Shown piece by piece: positions 17,024-24,979 of a stretch of DNA of 40,348 nt (position 1 is its first letter; each line of letters begins with the position of its first letter). The notes under the pieces are model-generated. The model searched no databases, was not told the DNA's origin, and was given only the letters and a program-made list of their open reading frames with translations. The stretch lies in NCBI GenBank assembly GCA_937920545.1, contig CAKZUG010000017.1, positions 1 to 40,348 of the forward strand, read 5' to 3'. Both the position numbers and the translations under genes were made by a program. The stretch is from an uncultured Saccharophagus sp. (GTDB taxonomy: Bacteria > Pseudomonadota > Gammaproteobacteria > Pseudomonadales > Cellvibrionaceae).

Positions 17024-19438
17024 ATGGCTTTAGTTGTAAACAGTAATATTGCTTCATTAAATGCCCAAAGGCAGTTGAATTCATCAACCCAAGCATTAGA
17101 TCAAGCCAGCGAGCGTTTGGCATCGGGCCAGCGTATTAACTCTGCTGCAGATGATGCCGCGGGTCTGGCCATTTCTAACCGTCAAACATCGCAAATTCGT
17201 GGTCTCGATCAGGCTATCCGTAACGCCAACGATGGCTCATCGCTGATTCAAACCGCCGAGGGCGCGCTTCAAGAGTCAACCAATATTTTGCAACGTATGC
17301 GTGAACTGTCGGTGCAATCATCGAACGGCATTTATTCAGACTCCGACCGCAATACGCTCGATGCCGAGGTACAACAACTTGTACAAGAGCTAGACCGCAT
17401 TTCAGAAACAACCAGCTTTAACGGTCAAAATATTCTAGATGGCAGCGCAGGTAAAATTGATTTACAGATCGGTGCAAACGCGGGCCAAACTATCTCATTT
17501 GAAATTGCCGAGACATCGACTAAATCTTTAGGTTTGGGGTCGACTAGCGGTGATCTAACGGGTGACAATATAAGCGCTACATTGAGTATTGATGAAGGTG
17601 ATATACAGATAAATGGTCAAGCACTGGGCGCTATTGATTTAGCTGCTACAGGTTCAAATCTAGATGATGTAATTAGTGATATTAATAATAATGTTGAAGG
17701 TGTAACAGCATCCGCTTCTAATGTATTTGAAGCTGCGACTGCTGGAACAGGTGTTTTGGGTGCAGGGGAAGAGTTTACTATTGCCGTTGGCTCAATAGAT
17801 GGGTCTGACGCCACTACATTTACTGTAGGTTCTGATGATGCAAACGATAATATTTCAACTACAAACATCAATGAGCTGGCTGATTTAATTAATGAGCAAA
17901 CCGGTGGTGCAGTTACTGCTAGTGTTAGTAGTGAAAATAAGCTTATTTTAAGTAATAGCACAGGCGGTTCTATTACGGTAGCCGAGACAGCTCCTGGCGA
18001 CTTAGCGGGTACTGGTTTTACTAATGGTGCAGCGCAACAAGGCGCTATTTCACTTACATCTGATGATGGCGGCGAGATCACAATCACACGCGGTGCAGAA
18101 GGTACAAGTGCAGATTTAGAAGCTTTTGGTTTTCAAGAAACAAGAGCGCAAGGTGAGGTTTTAGGTGGTGCAACAGGTGATACTGTTGATGCTCAAACTG
18201 TTGATTTTACGACTGCACTTGTTGTTAATGATTTAAAAATCAATGGCACGAGCATTTCGGTAGAAGGTGCTGATAATTTACAAACAAAAGTCGATAATAT
18301 TAACAAAGCATCGGCTGAAACAGGCGTTGTGGCTTCAGTTAGTGCGCAAGCGACTTATGACCTTAATTTAAGCAGTAATGCCGCAGTAATAACCTCAACT
18401 ACAACAGGTCAAGATTTCGCTGCACTGGATGCATTAGGTGCTGGTGCTGGTGAAATACTTATCAATGGTAATACCATTGATATAGCGGGTGCTGCTGATG
18501 GCAGCGAAGTGGCTGCACTTTTAAACGCAGAATCTGCTAATACTGGTGTTACTGCAAGTGTATTAGATGATGGTCAAATACAGCTATTCTCTGAAAATAC
18601 CATTGTTGTGTCAGAACTGGATGCTGGAACAGTTCAACTTTCAGGTTTAATTAATACTGCGGACCTTTCTGGTGCAAATGCTGATTCAACAACAGGTGCA
18701 GCCACTGCTGTTGCCACAGAAATTTCAACCACGGGTGCTCTTAATGTTAATGGCACAGATGTAACCATTGATGTGACATCTTCTGAAACTGTATTGAGCT
18801 CGTTTAATGATGTTTCGGGTACAACTGGTGTTAGAGCATCTATTGATGATAACGGCCAACTTGCTCTATCAAGTAATTCTACAATCACTTTGGATTTAGC
18901 TGGAGCTGCTGCGGATGATAGTTTAGCGGTAGCAAACGCATTGGGGATCACTTTTTCTGACTCAGTAGGCTCCGATAATTTATTAGACCCTACAGTTGTT
19001 AATTCGGGTATTAAACTTGATTCTGTTAGTGGCCAGACCATACAAGTTGAGACTACCGATAACGGCGCGGCAGCAACGGGGCTGCGCAGCGTGAACAGTG
19101 ATCTAAGTTCTGTTGAGACAGGAACAGCTATTTCAAGTATCAGTATCTCAACAGTATCGGGTGCACAAGCTGCCATTGGCTCAATCGATACCGCTTTAGA
19201 AACCATAAACGATACCCGCTCGCAGTTGGGTGCGGTGAGTAACCGTTTAGATTTTACTGTGTCTAACCTCAGTAACGTATCTGAGAATACATCGGCTGCA
19301 CGTTCACGGGTTGTGGATGCCGACTTTGCCGCAGAAACCGCCGCGCTAAGCCGTGCGCAGGTTCTTCAGCAAGCTTCTCAGTCTATTTTGGCTCAGGCAA
19401 ATGCAAGACCTCAGCAGGTACTTTCGCTTCTACAGTAA
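17024..19438 (+). CDS. fliC: Flagellin (large, 804 aa)
   Basis: FliC polymerises into the helical filament. The conserved N-terminal D0/D1 region covers about residues 1-170 ([36 protein letters not shown]) and the C-terminal D1/D0 about 715-804, ending in [14 protein letters not shown]. Residues 90-94 (QRMRE) correspond to the enteric TLR5-contact patch. The centre, about 175-700, is a surface-exposed, Gly/Thr/Ser/Asp-rich region containing at least four repeats of the flagellin-IN type, for example near [33 protein letters not shown] and [10 protein letters not shown]. The central DNA is AT-richer than the ends. The protein is well above the common 280-500 residues. It has a GTAGGAG ribosome site and a sigma-28 promoter, and it is the only flagellin gene in the window. 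Confidence 0.97.
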   Translation: MALVVNSNIASLNAQRQLNSSTQALDQASERLASGQRINSAADDAAGLAISNRQTSQIRGLDQAIRNANDGSSLIQTAEGALQESTNILQRMRELSVQSSNGIYSDSDRNTLDAEVQQLVQELDRISETTSFNGQNILDGSAGKIDLQIGANAGQTISFEIAETSTKSLGLGSTSGDLTGDNISATLSIDEGDIQINGQALGAIDLAATGSNLDDVISDINNNVEGVTASASNVFEAATAGTGVLGAGEEFTIAVGSIDGSDATTFTVGSDDANDNISTTNINELADLINEQTGGAVTASVSSENKLILSNSTGGSITVAETAPGDLAGTGFTNGAAQQGAISLTSDDGGEITITRGAEGTSADLEAFGFQETRAQGEVLGGATGDTVDAQTVDFTTALVVNDLKINGTSISVEGADNLQTKVDNINKASAETGVVASVSAQATYDLNLSSNAAVITSTTTGQDFAALDALGAGAGEILINGNTIDIAGAADGSEVAALLNAESANTGVTASVLDDGQIQLFSENTIVVSELDAGTVQLSGLINTADLSGANADSTTGAATAVATEISTTGALNVNGTDVTIDVTSSETVLSSFNDVSGTTGVRASIDDNGQLALSSNSTITLDLAGAAADDSLAVANALGITFSDSVGSDNLLDPTVVNSGIKLDSVSGQTIQVETTDNGAAATGLRSVNSDLSSVETGTAISSISISTVSGAQAAIGSIDTALETINDTRSQLGAVSNRLDFTVSNLSNVSENTSAARSRVVDADFAAETAALSRAQVLQQASQSILAQANARPQQVLSLLQ

Positions 19439-19500
19439 TAGGTGATTTTATGAGCTTGCGCAGTTGGCAGACTCATAGATTGTTTAAATGTATATTGTCT

Positions 19501-19524
19501 AGCCGGAACTTAACCCTTCCGGCT
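19501..19524 (+). terminator. Attenuator-like hairpin between fliC and flaG
   Basis: AGCCGGAA and TTCCGGCT form a perfect 8-base stem with an 8-base loop, followed by a short pyrimidine-rich stretch (TTCGGCTTTCCC). It probably reduces read-through from the strong fliC transcript into flaG. Confidence 0.6.
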
Positions 19525-19549
19525 TTCGGCTTTCCCAGAGGTACAGGTT

Positions 19550-19996
19550 ATGAATGATATAGGCCAAACACCCAGCATAAACCCCGTTGCCGCTCAAAAA
19601 ACGGCGCAAACATCATCGGCAATTGTGAATACCCCTAACGTTGTGGGTAATGCCCAGCCCGCAGACTCAACAAGAACCAATACAGCACAAATTAGTACAG
19701 CACAGGTTAATGCCGCGCAAATTAATTCAGCTCAAAGCGCCGATAAAACCAAAGAAGACACCAAGCCAAACGAGGCTGAGGTCAATTCTGCACTCGATAA
19801 TGCAAACGCGTATGTACAAAATATCCAGCGCGACCTGGTTTTTTCAGTTGATAAAGATTTGGACCAAACCGTGATAAAAGTGGTCGAGAGTGAATCGGGT
19901 AAAGTGATTAGGCAAATACCCGAAGACGTTTTTTTGGAACTCGCTAAAAACTTAGAAACAGGGGGCGAGCTTAACCTGGTGAACGCATCTGGCTAG
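19550..19996 (+). CDS. flaG: Flagellar protein FlaG
   Basis: FlaG affects filament length in polar-flagellated bacteria, though its mechanism is unclear. The N-terminal half of this 148-residue protein is a low-complexity Ala/Gln/Asn/Thr-rich tail with a repeated AQ(I/V)(S/N) pattern. The conserved FlaG domain fills the C-terminal half: LVFSVDKDLDQTVIKVVE, then SGKVIRQIPEDVFLELAKNL. It lies between fliC and fliD, its usual place, with AGAGG as ribosome site. Transcription probably comes from fliC read-through. Confidence 0.93.
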   Translation: MNDIGQTPSINPVAAQKTAQTSSAIVNTPNVVGNAQPADSTRTNTAQISTAQVNAAQINSAQSADKTKEDTKPNEAEVNSALDNANAYVQNIQRDLVFSVDKDLDQTVIKVVESESGKVIRQIPEDVFLELAKNLETGGELNLVNASG

Positions 19997-20505
19997 TTTT
20001 ATGCTTTAGCCACACAATGGCTGTGAATGCAAAGTGTTATTTAATCGTTTATTAGTATTGCACCCAATACTGTGAGCTTTTATGGCCGTGTAACTTTAAA
20101 TACTAGCGTTAAGCCCCTTAAGCCATATAAAAGCCTATTGTTATTTTATTTTAATAAAAGAGGGCGGCGTTTGGCGGCATTTTTTTACGTTCAAAAAATG
20201 ATGTTACATATTGCTATAAGCTTTTATCTAATTTAAAGAAATAAATCTAAAAATACTCCTCTGTTTATTAGGAATTTTGCCGATACTTATACTAAGGCAA
20301 AAAATATACATACTTCACACAACCCTGACAACGTGCCTAAAAATAAATAGCAATAAGCCATATAAGTAGTGCGTTTATTGTTTAGGCAAACCGTTTGTAC
20401 ATGTATGCAACTTATGTAAGTAACTTATGTAAACAATGAATACAAACAAGGTATATAAAAGTCATGTAAAAAAGTATGTAACATAAGCAGGTATATGGTT
20501 ATCAC
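19997..20505. other. Long flaG-fliD intergenic region
   Basis: No gene is seen in these 509 bases. An imperfect inverted repeat (GCCTAAAAATAAA near 20335-20347 with TTTATTGTTTAGGC at 20374-20387) and a direct repeat AACTTATGTAA (twice near 20409-20432, with a related TATGTAACATAA further on) lie in the 180 bases before fliD. GCCGATAC at 20279-20286 resembles a sigma-28 -10 box but lacks a matching -35 at the right distance. The fliD promoter is presumably here. Confidence 0.5.
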
Positions 20506-22587
20506 ATGATAGAAAATAACATCATACAATCATTGGGTGCAGGCTCGGGTATTGATACCCGAAACCTCGTTACCCAACTTACGGCTGTTGAGGGCGCCGC
20601 GCCACAGCAGCGTATTGATAGCACAACACAAACCACGCAAACTCAAATTTCTGATTTTGGTTTGCTTAAAAGTGCTTTGTCTACATTACAGGCATCGGCC
20701 CAAAACCTTGTTGCGCCAGAAAGCCTCTTTAGTAAAACCGCTGCCTTTACAGAAAGCGACGCCCTTGTGCCAGCATCGTTATCGACCGATGTAAAAGCAG
20801 GTGTCTACAATTTTACCGTAGAAGATGTCGCGCAATCACAAGCCATTGCCTTTGAAGGGCTAAGCGCCGATGACGCACCCATAGGCGAGGGTACGCTCAG
20901 CTTTAACCTGGGTAATTGGACCCGAGATGTCGATGGCCGCGCAACCAGTTTTACTGCTAACCCCGAAGCCGAATCGTTTGATGTTGTTATAGACGATACC
21001 AACAACACCCTAGAAGGCTTACGCGACGCCATTAACGATGCCGACCAAGGCATACAAGCCAGTATTATTTTTGATGGCGATGGTTTTCGTTTGTCGGTAT
21101 TGGCTGCATCGGGGTCAGATAACGAGTTACAAATTACCGCCGATGAAGGCGGGCTACCAGCGGATAACACAGATGCCAGTGGGTTATCGCGCTTTGCGTT
21201 TAACGCAAGCCAAGACGATTTTACCACCCAAGCCACCGAGACCCAAAGCGGCAATAATGCCGAGCTAACCATTAACGGCCTACCAGTATCGCGCTCAAGT
21301 AACACCATTGATGATGTGGTGGAAGGCTTAACCTTGGATATATTAAAAGCCGACCCAGGCCAAAAAGTAACGGTTACCGTGGCCGACGATAAAGACTTTG
21401 CCAAGCAATCTATCCGTGATTTTGTCGATACCTATAATGCTTTTTTAGAAGCCACCGACCCTATTTTTGGTGTAAAAGAAGAAGTCAATGATGATGGCGA
21501 TACCGAAACAGTCATTGGCTCGTTAGCAGGTGACTCACTTGCCAAGTCTATTTTAACGCGCATACGCGCCACGATTACCAATACCATTCCGGGTTTAGCC
21601 GATAATGGTTTTACATCGCTAGCACGTGCAGGGATACAAACTGAACGCGACGGGACTATTTCGATAGACAATGAAGAATTTGACACCGCTTTTGACGAGC
21701 GTTTTGAAGATGTACAAAAACTCTTTGCGCCCAACACCAGTACAACCGATCCAGCGGTTTTTATTAACAGCTTTAATGATAGAACCGCCACAGGCGAATA
21801 CGATGTCAACGTGACGTCACAGCCTTCACGCGGTGGCTTAGAGGGTACAGCCATTGCCGGGGGCTTTCCTAATTTTGATACCACGGGGCAAGATCATACT
21901 TTTAAAATTCGTGTTAACGGCAATGAGTCAGACACAATTACCTTGCCCAGTGCCGATTATGCCGACCAAGATGCCGTTGCACTTGCCTTGCAAGCGGCGA
22001 TCAACAGCGACACCAATTTAAAAGAAAACGGCTCCAGTGTGTTGGTGAATTTTGACCAAGATAACAACCGTTTTACGTTTACCTCTAACCAATACGGTAC
22101 TAACTCAGGTGTTAATATTACCGAGGCATCGGCTGATTTACTCAGCGACTTTGGTTTAGATGTCGCCAATGGGTCGCAGGGTTCTTCTGCGTCGGGTACG
22201 ATTGATGGCAAAGCCAGCTTTGGTTCGGGCAATGTGTTATTACCCGAGTTGGGTGACCCTGCACAAGGTTTGGCGTTAGTGATTGGCGATAATGCCACCA
22301 GTGCTACCGTCAATTTTTCGCGGGGTTTTGCCGGCGAAATTGACGGTTTAATTGCCGAGTTTTTAGATAGCGACGGTGTTATTGCCGCCCGTGAAACCTC
22401 ACTAGAAGACACACTCGATAGGCTTGATACCGATCAAGATAACCTAGATAGAAAGTTATCGGCTTTTGAAGAGCGATTAATGAACCAGTTTATTTCGATG
22501 GAACGCATTATTAACAGTATTAATTCATCGTCGAGCTTTTTAGATAATTTATTTGATACCTTACCGTTTACTGCACGCGATGGCTAA
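20506..22587 (+). CDS. fliD: Flagellar filament cap protein FliD (HAP2)
   Basis: FliD forms the cap at the filament tip that folds and inserts flagellin. The N-terminal FliD domain (about residues 8-105) begins IIQSLGAGSGIDTRNLVTQL. The variable middle includes a flagellin-IN-like segment near 255-285 (AELTINGLPVSRSSNTIDD). The C-terminal FliD domain starts around 310 and contains a further insertion (about 430-580) before the closing coiled coil (LEDTLDRLDTDQDNLDRKL, then MNQFISMERIINSINS). At 693 residues it is larger than typical (about 450-480), matching the enlargement of the other external proteins here. A weak AGCAGG ribosome site precedes the ATG. A palindromic element follows 26 bases after the stop. 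Confidence 0.95.
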   Translation: MIENNIIQSLGAGSGIDTRNLVTQLTAVEGAAPQQRIDSTTQTTQTQISDFGLLKSALSTLQASAQNLVAPESLFSKTAAFTESDALVPASLSTDVKAGVYNFTVEDVAQSQAIAFEGLSADDAPIGEGTLSFNLGNWTRDVDGRATSFTANPEAESFDVVIDDTNNTLEGLRDAINDADQGIQASIIFDGDGFRLSVLAASGSDNELQITADEGGLPADNTDASGLSRFAFNASQDDFTTQATETQSGNNAELTINGLPVSRSSNTIDDVVEGLTLDILKADPGQKVTVTVADDKDFAKQSIRDFVDTYNAFLEATDPIFGVKEEVNDDGDTETVIGSLAGDSLAKSILTRIRATITNTIPGLADNGFTSLARAGIQTERDGTISIDNEEFDTAFDERFEDVQKLFAPNTSTTDPAVFINSFNDRTATGEYDVNVTSQPSRGGLEGTAIAGGFPNFDTTGQDHTFKIRVNGNESDTITLPSADYADQDAVALALQAAINSDTNLKENGSSVLVNFDQDNNRFTFTSNQYGTNSGVNITEASADLLSDFGLDVANGSQGSSASGTIDGKASFGSGNVLLPELGDPAQGLALVIGDNATSATVNFSRGFAGEIDGLIAEFLDSDGVIAARETSLEDTLDRLDTDQDNLDRKLSAFEERLMNQFISMERIINSINSSSSFLDNLFDTLPFTARDG

Positions 22588-22612
22588 GCCGTTTTGGGCT
22601 GAATATGTAAGG

Positions 22613-22749
22613 TATTAACAAGACACAAAGAAAGAATACCCTTGGGTATGAGGCCATCGGAGGCAGGATGCCGACGCAGAGCGTATAGGGATAGATTGAT
22701 AGCGTGCATCATACGCAAGGGTATTATTTTCAACTGTTTTGATAGTAAG
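22613..22749 (+). repeat. Element-1 copy B (complete)
   Basis: The 137-bp unit has imperfect inverted arms: GAATACCCTTGGGTATGAGG at 22634-22653 and, reversed, a close copy ending at 22731. Conserved outer flanks are TTAACAAGACACAAAG on the left and CAACTGTTTTGATAGTAAG on the right. The interior carries GGAGGCAGGATGCCGACGC and AGAGCGTATAGGGA. It lies directly after fliD in the same orientation as copy C, and could also act as a terminator hairpin in the transcript. Confidence 0.85.
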
Positions 22750-22815
22750 TCTTTTGATTAAATAAAAAATAAACCACTTAAACCCTCAATTTTTAACATG
22801 TTTTGCCGTTAACCT

Positions 22816-22980
22816 TTTAACAGAGAAGGTCTTAACAAAGAAGACCTTAACAAAGAAAACCTTAACAAAGTAAATCTTGGCAAATAAGATCTTAATGGAG
22901 GCGCTCTTAGCAAACACGCTTTTATTTGAGATGCTGTTATTTAAGGCGTTTTCAATTAAGACGCTTTTAAGCCAGGTATT
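22816..22980 (+). repeat. Degenerate 15-bp tandem array upstream of fliS
   Basis: About eleven 15-base units of the type CTTAACAAAGAAGAC run in register. The first few (22831-22875) are nearly identical; units become more diverged downstream while keeping period 15 and the core NTTAAYNNAG. On the plus strand the units read as pentapeptides such as LNKED-LNKEN-LNKVN but with four in-frame stops. On the minus strand they form an open but implausible repeat of the type VFFVK. Confidence 0.8.
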
Positions 22981-23008
22981 AACCAAACGTGTTAAACGGG
23001 AGTGACCC

Positions 23009-23395
23009 TTGAATACACAATTTGCTCTAAACTCGTATGCGAATGTTCAAACCAAAGCGAATGCCGGTGTGGCCACGCCTCACCAGCTGATACAAATGCT
23101 TTACGATGGCTGCATAGAACGTATTGCACAGGCAAAAGGTGCAATGCAGTACAAACAAATAGAAGCCAAAGGCAAGCGTATTAACCAAGCCATTGCCATT
23201 TTAAATGGCTTACGTGAAAACCTAGATAAAGATCAAGCCGAAGATATTACCGATAATTTAGACGCATTATATTTATACACGCAATCTATTTTAAGCAAAG
23301 CCCACGCAACCAATAGCACAGAATTGCTAGATGAGGCTGCTGAGTTATTAACGGGTATGTCAGATACTTGGCGACAAATTGCACCTAAACAATAA
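23009..23395 (+). CDS. fliS: Flagellin chaperone FliS
   Basis: FliS binds the C-terminal D0 segment of flagellin in the cytoplasm, prevents early polymerisation and helps export. The 128-residue helical protein carries the family core TPHQLIQMLYDGCIERIAQAKGAM, INQAIAILNGLRENLD and LDALYLYTQSILSKA. It uses a TTG start with GGGAGTG five bases before it, and the resulting N-terminus (NTQFALNSYANVQTKANA) matches FliS proteins. The gene is flanked on both sides by same-direction copies of element 1, so it is isolated from fliD by more than 400 bases. Confidence 0.95.
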   Translation: MNTQFALNSYANVQTKANAGVATPHQLIQMLYDGCIERIAQAKGAMQYKQIEAKGKRINQAIAILNGLRENLDKDQAEDITDNLDALYLYTQSILSKAHATNSTELLDEAAELLTGMSDTWRQIAPKQ

Positions 23396-23496
23396 TATAA
23401 AGTCAAAATTTCTGTTTTATAGATAGTTGTGTTTTATTGCCTGTTAAACGTATTACCTATTGAACATATGTGTGACTGTATTTTTTATATTAAACA

Positions 23497-23632
23497 TATT
23501 AACACGACACAAAGAAAGAATAGCCCTGGGTATGAGGCCGTCGGAGGCAGGATGCCAACGCAGAGCGTATAGGGACATATTTACAGCGTGCCTCATACGC
23601 AGGGGTATTCTTTTCAGCTATCCAAGTCGTAG
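23497..23632 (+). repeat. Element-1 copy C (complete)
   Basis: The copy has the same plan and direction as copy B. Left arm GAATAGCCCTGGGTATGAGGC and right arm, reversed, GAATACCCCTGCGTATGAGGC pair almost fully. Compared with copy B, one position is T in both arms of B and C in both arms of C, so the arms changed together. The right outer flank is more diverged. It lies downstream of fliS. Confidence 0.85.
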
Positions 23633-23691
23633 CTCACCATAAGCCGTCATAAATAGGTATATCAGCTTATTAAAAATATAAAAAACGCTTT

Positions 23692-23730
23692 AAAACCGCT
23701 TAAAAATGACTTTTTATAGCGGTTTTTTTT
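23692..23730 (+). terminator. Intrinsic terminator after fliS
   Basis: AAAACCGCT pairs with AGCGGTTTT, extended inward by TAAAAA and TTTTTA, and is followed by a run of T. It separates fliS from the second fliS-like gene. Confidence 0.85.
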
Positions 23731-23758
23731 CGTATTATTATTTTCTTTATTTAATTGT

Positions 23759-23774
23759 TGGCACTGTGTATGCA
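23759..23774 (+). promoter_or_regulatory. Sigma-54 promoter of the fliS-like gene
   Basis: TGGCACTGTGTATGCA has the invariant GG-N10-GC spacing and a perfect TGGCAC -24 element; the -12 box is ATGC rather than TTGC. It lies 76 bases before the start of the fliS-like gene and right after the fliS terminator. Confidence 0.8.
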
Positions 23775-23849
23775 TTAACCTACATAACAACAAAAAAGCG
23801 GCAACGTTAAACCGCTAAATTTTATACTGTTAAATATGAGGGTTAAAAA

Positions 23850-24263
23850 ATGGAAATTAAACAAACTAAAGCGGCAGATACAATTCAAAAAATGGGCGAT
23901 AGCTTAAGCTCGCATCAGGTTATTTCATTAATGATGGATGGTGCATTAGAGCGTATTGATCAAGCGCGTGTCAGCTTGATTGAAGGCAAAAAGAAAGAGC
24001 AAGAAATACTCATTCAAAAAATTGTGGGTATTATTCATGGTTTAAGAAACTTGCTAAACCTAGAGCAGGGCGGTGAAGTGGCCTCTAATTTAGATATGCT
24101 TTATGGATACATGATAGAGCGCGTTGCACCCACTAACCAAATTAACAAAACCTATGAAAACGGTAATAAAGGCGATGCACTTTTCGAGATTAAAAATTTA
24201 CTCGTAGAAGTCAAAAGCGGTTGGGATGAAATTCATTACCCCCAAACAGCGGTTGCTTCTTAA
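23850..24263 (+). CDS. Second FliS-family protein
   Basis: The 137-residue helical protein aligns with FliS in its core: SSHQVISLMMDGALERIDQAR matches TPHQLIQMLYDGCIERIAQAK of the neighbour, and IVGIIHGLRNLLNL and VASNLDMLYGYMIERV match the later helices. It is more diverged and has a different N-terminus. In P. aeruginosa a second fliS-like gene also follows fliS, so this may be its counterpart; it could chaperone another export substrate or modulate FliS. It has its own sigma-54 promoter and is closed by strong terminators on both sides, so it is a single-gene unit. Ribosome site GAGGG precedes the ATG. Confidence 0.85.
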   Translation: MEIKQTKAADTIQKMGDSLSSHQVISLMMDGALERIDQARVSLIEGKKKEQEILIQKIVGIIHGLRNLLNLEQGGEVASNLDMLYGYMIERVAPTNQINKTYENGNKGDALFEIKNLLVEVKSGWDEIHYPQTAVAS

Positions 24264-24335
24264 TATATACAAAAAAATCGCTATAGTTTGAATCGGCTAT
24301 TCGGTTTTGCGTTTTATTTATGTGATGCACCAATC

Positions 24336-24365
24336 AAAACCGCAATAAAATATTGCGGTTTTTTT
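24336..24365 (+). terminator. Intrinsic terminator after the fliS-like gene
   Basis: AAAACCGCAATA and TATTGCGGTTTT form a perfect 12-base stem with a 3-base loop, followed directly by more T residues. Confidence 0.9.
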
Positions 24366-24592
24366 ATGTATTTTTTTATGTATTTTTTTTAAATGACTTG
24401 ATGTTTTTAGAGATTATTATTGTTTATATAGGCTACACCCTTCATTTAAAGGCTTTATCTACGCTCTGCATTCTCTATTGTATATTACGTTACCTGTATG
24501 GTTAGTGTTGTCATTTTTAAAAGAGAATAAAAAATAGATTCTAGTAACACATTAGTATTAGACGTAACCCTATATTTTGTTATGATGATTTT

Positions 24593-24770
24593 AACGCCAA
24601 AGAGTGCTTTTACATTCAAATGTGAATAGTACGGTAAGAATTAACGGTTTATTAGTAGGTTTAATTTTGTACCGTTAACAATCGTTTTGAAATTTTCATA
24701 TGTTTTTTCATTGTTATGTTTCCTTTTCATTGTTGTGTGTCCTTTGGGCTGATTTATCAGCCCTTTTTTT
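24593..24770 (+). ncRNA. Candidate small RNA upstream of flgB
   Basis: An extended -10 element (TG-T-TATGAT, TATGAT at 24581-24586) is followed after about 160 bases by a strong terminator (24746-24770) with no gene between them and with the previous transcript already ended at 24365. The predicted RNA of about 178 bases contains an 8-base stem TTAACGGT/ACCGTTAA (24641-24648 and 24671-24678). No good -35 box is seen, so this remains a candidate. Confidence 0.3.
24746..24770 (+). terminator. Orphan intrinsic terminator
   Basis: GGGCTGA and TCAGCCC pair across a 4-base loop and are followed by seven T. It ends a transcript that has no visible coding sequence, 234 bases before flgB. An ATTT repeat (24774-24789) follows. 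Confidence 0.85.
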
Positions 24771-24850
24771 ATTATTTATTTATTTATTTATTCTTTCTTT
24801 ATTTTTCGATTATATTTTTAAGTTAACCCTATTTCTGTTAATAGAAATAC

Positions 24851-24883
24851 TTTTCTCTTTTCTCTTTTCTCTTTTCTCTTTTT
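24851..24883 (+). repeat. Heptanucleotide pyrimidine array abutting flgB promoter
   Basis: TTTTCTC is repeated four times without error and followed by five T, reaching the first base of the sigma-54 -24 element. Such perfect arrays are prone to copy-number change by replication slippage. Confidence 0.92.
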
Positions 24884-24898
24884 GGCATACCCCTTGCA
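24883..24898 (+). promoter_or_regulatory. Sigma-54 promoter of flgBCDE
   Basis: TGGCATACCCCTTGCA matches the consensus TGGCAY-N5-TTGCA throughout, with GG and GC ten bases apart. Transcription would start near 24909, 70 bases before flgB. Confidence 0.93.
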
Positions 24899-24979
24899 AA
24901 TATTTTTTTATAAATAAAAAAGTGGCAGTTTTTAGCCCTTTTTTACTCAGTTAATTATATTTGATAAGACGAGGCGCGT

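Noticed and set aside
20279-20286. GCCGATAC as a sigma-28 -10 element for fliD
   Set aside because: The matching TAAA -35 element is absent at the required distance.
22786-22986. Minus-strand frame with VFFVK-type repeats
   Set aside because: It is the mirror of the 15-bp array, has no ribosome site, and lies antisense in the fliS leader.
23460-23642. Plus-strand frame across element-1 copy C
   Set aside because: It is composed almost wholly of repeat sequence and has no homologous frame in copy B.
24700-24954. Open frame of 84 codons on the plus strand, rich in Phe and Leu
   Set aside because: It runs over a terminator, an ATTT repeat, the TTTTCTC array and the flgB sigma-54 promoter; the hydrophobic product is an artefact of T-rich DNA.
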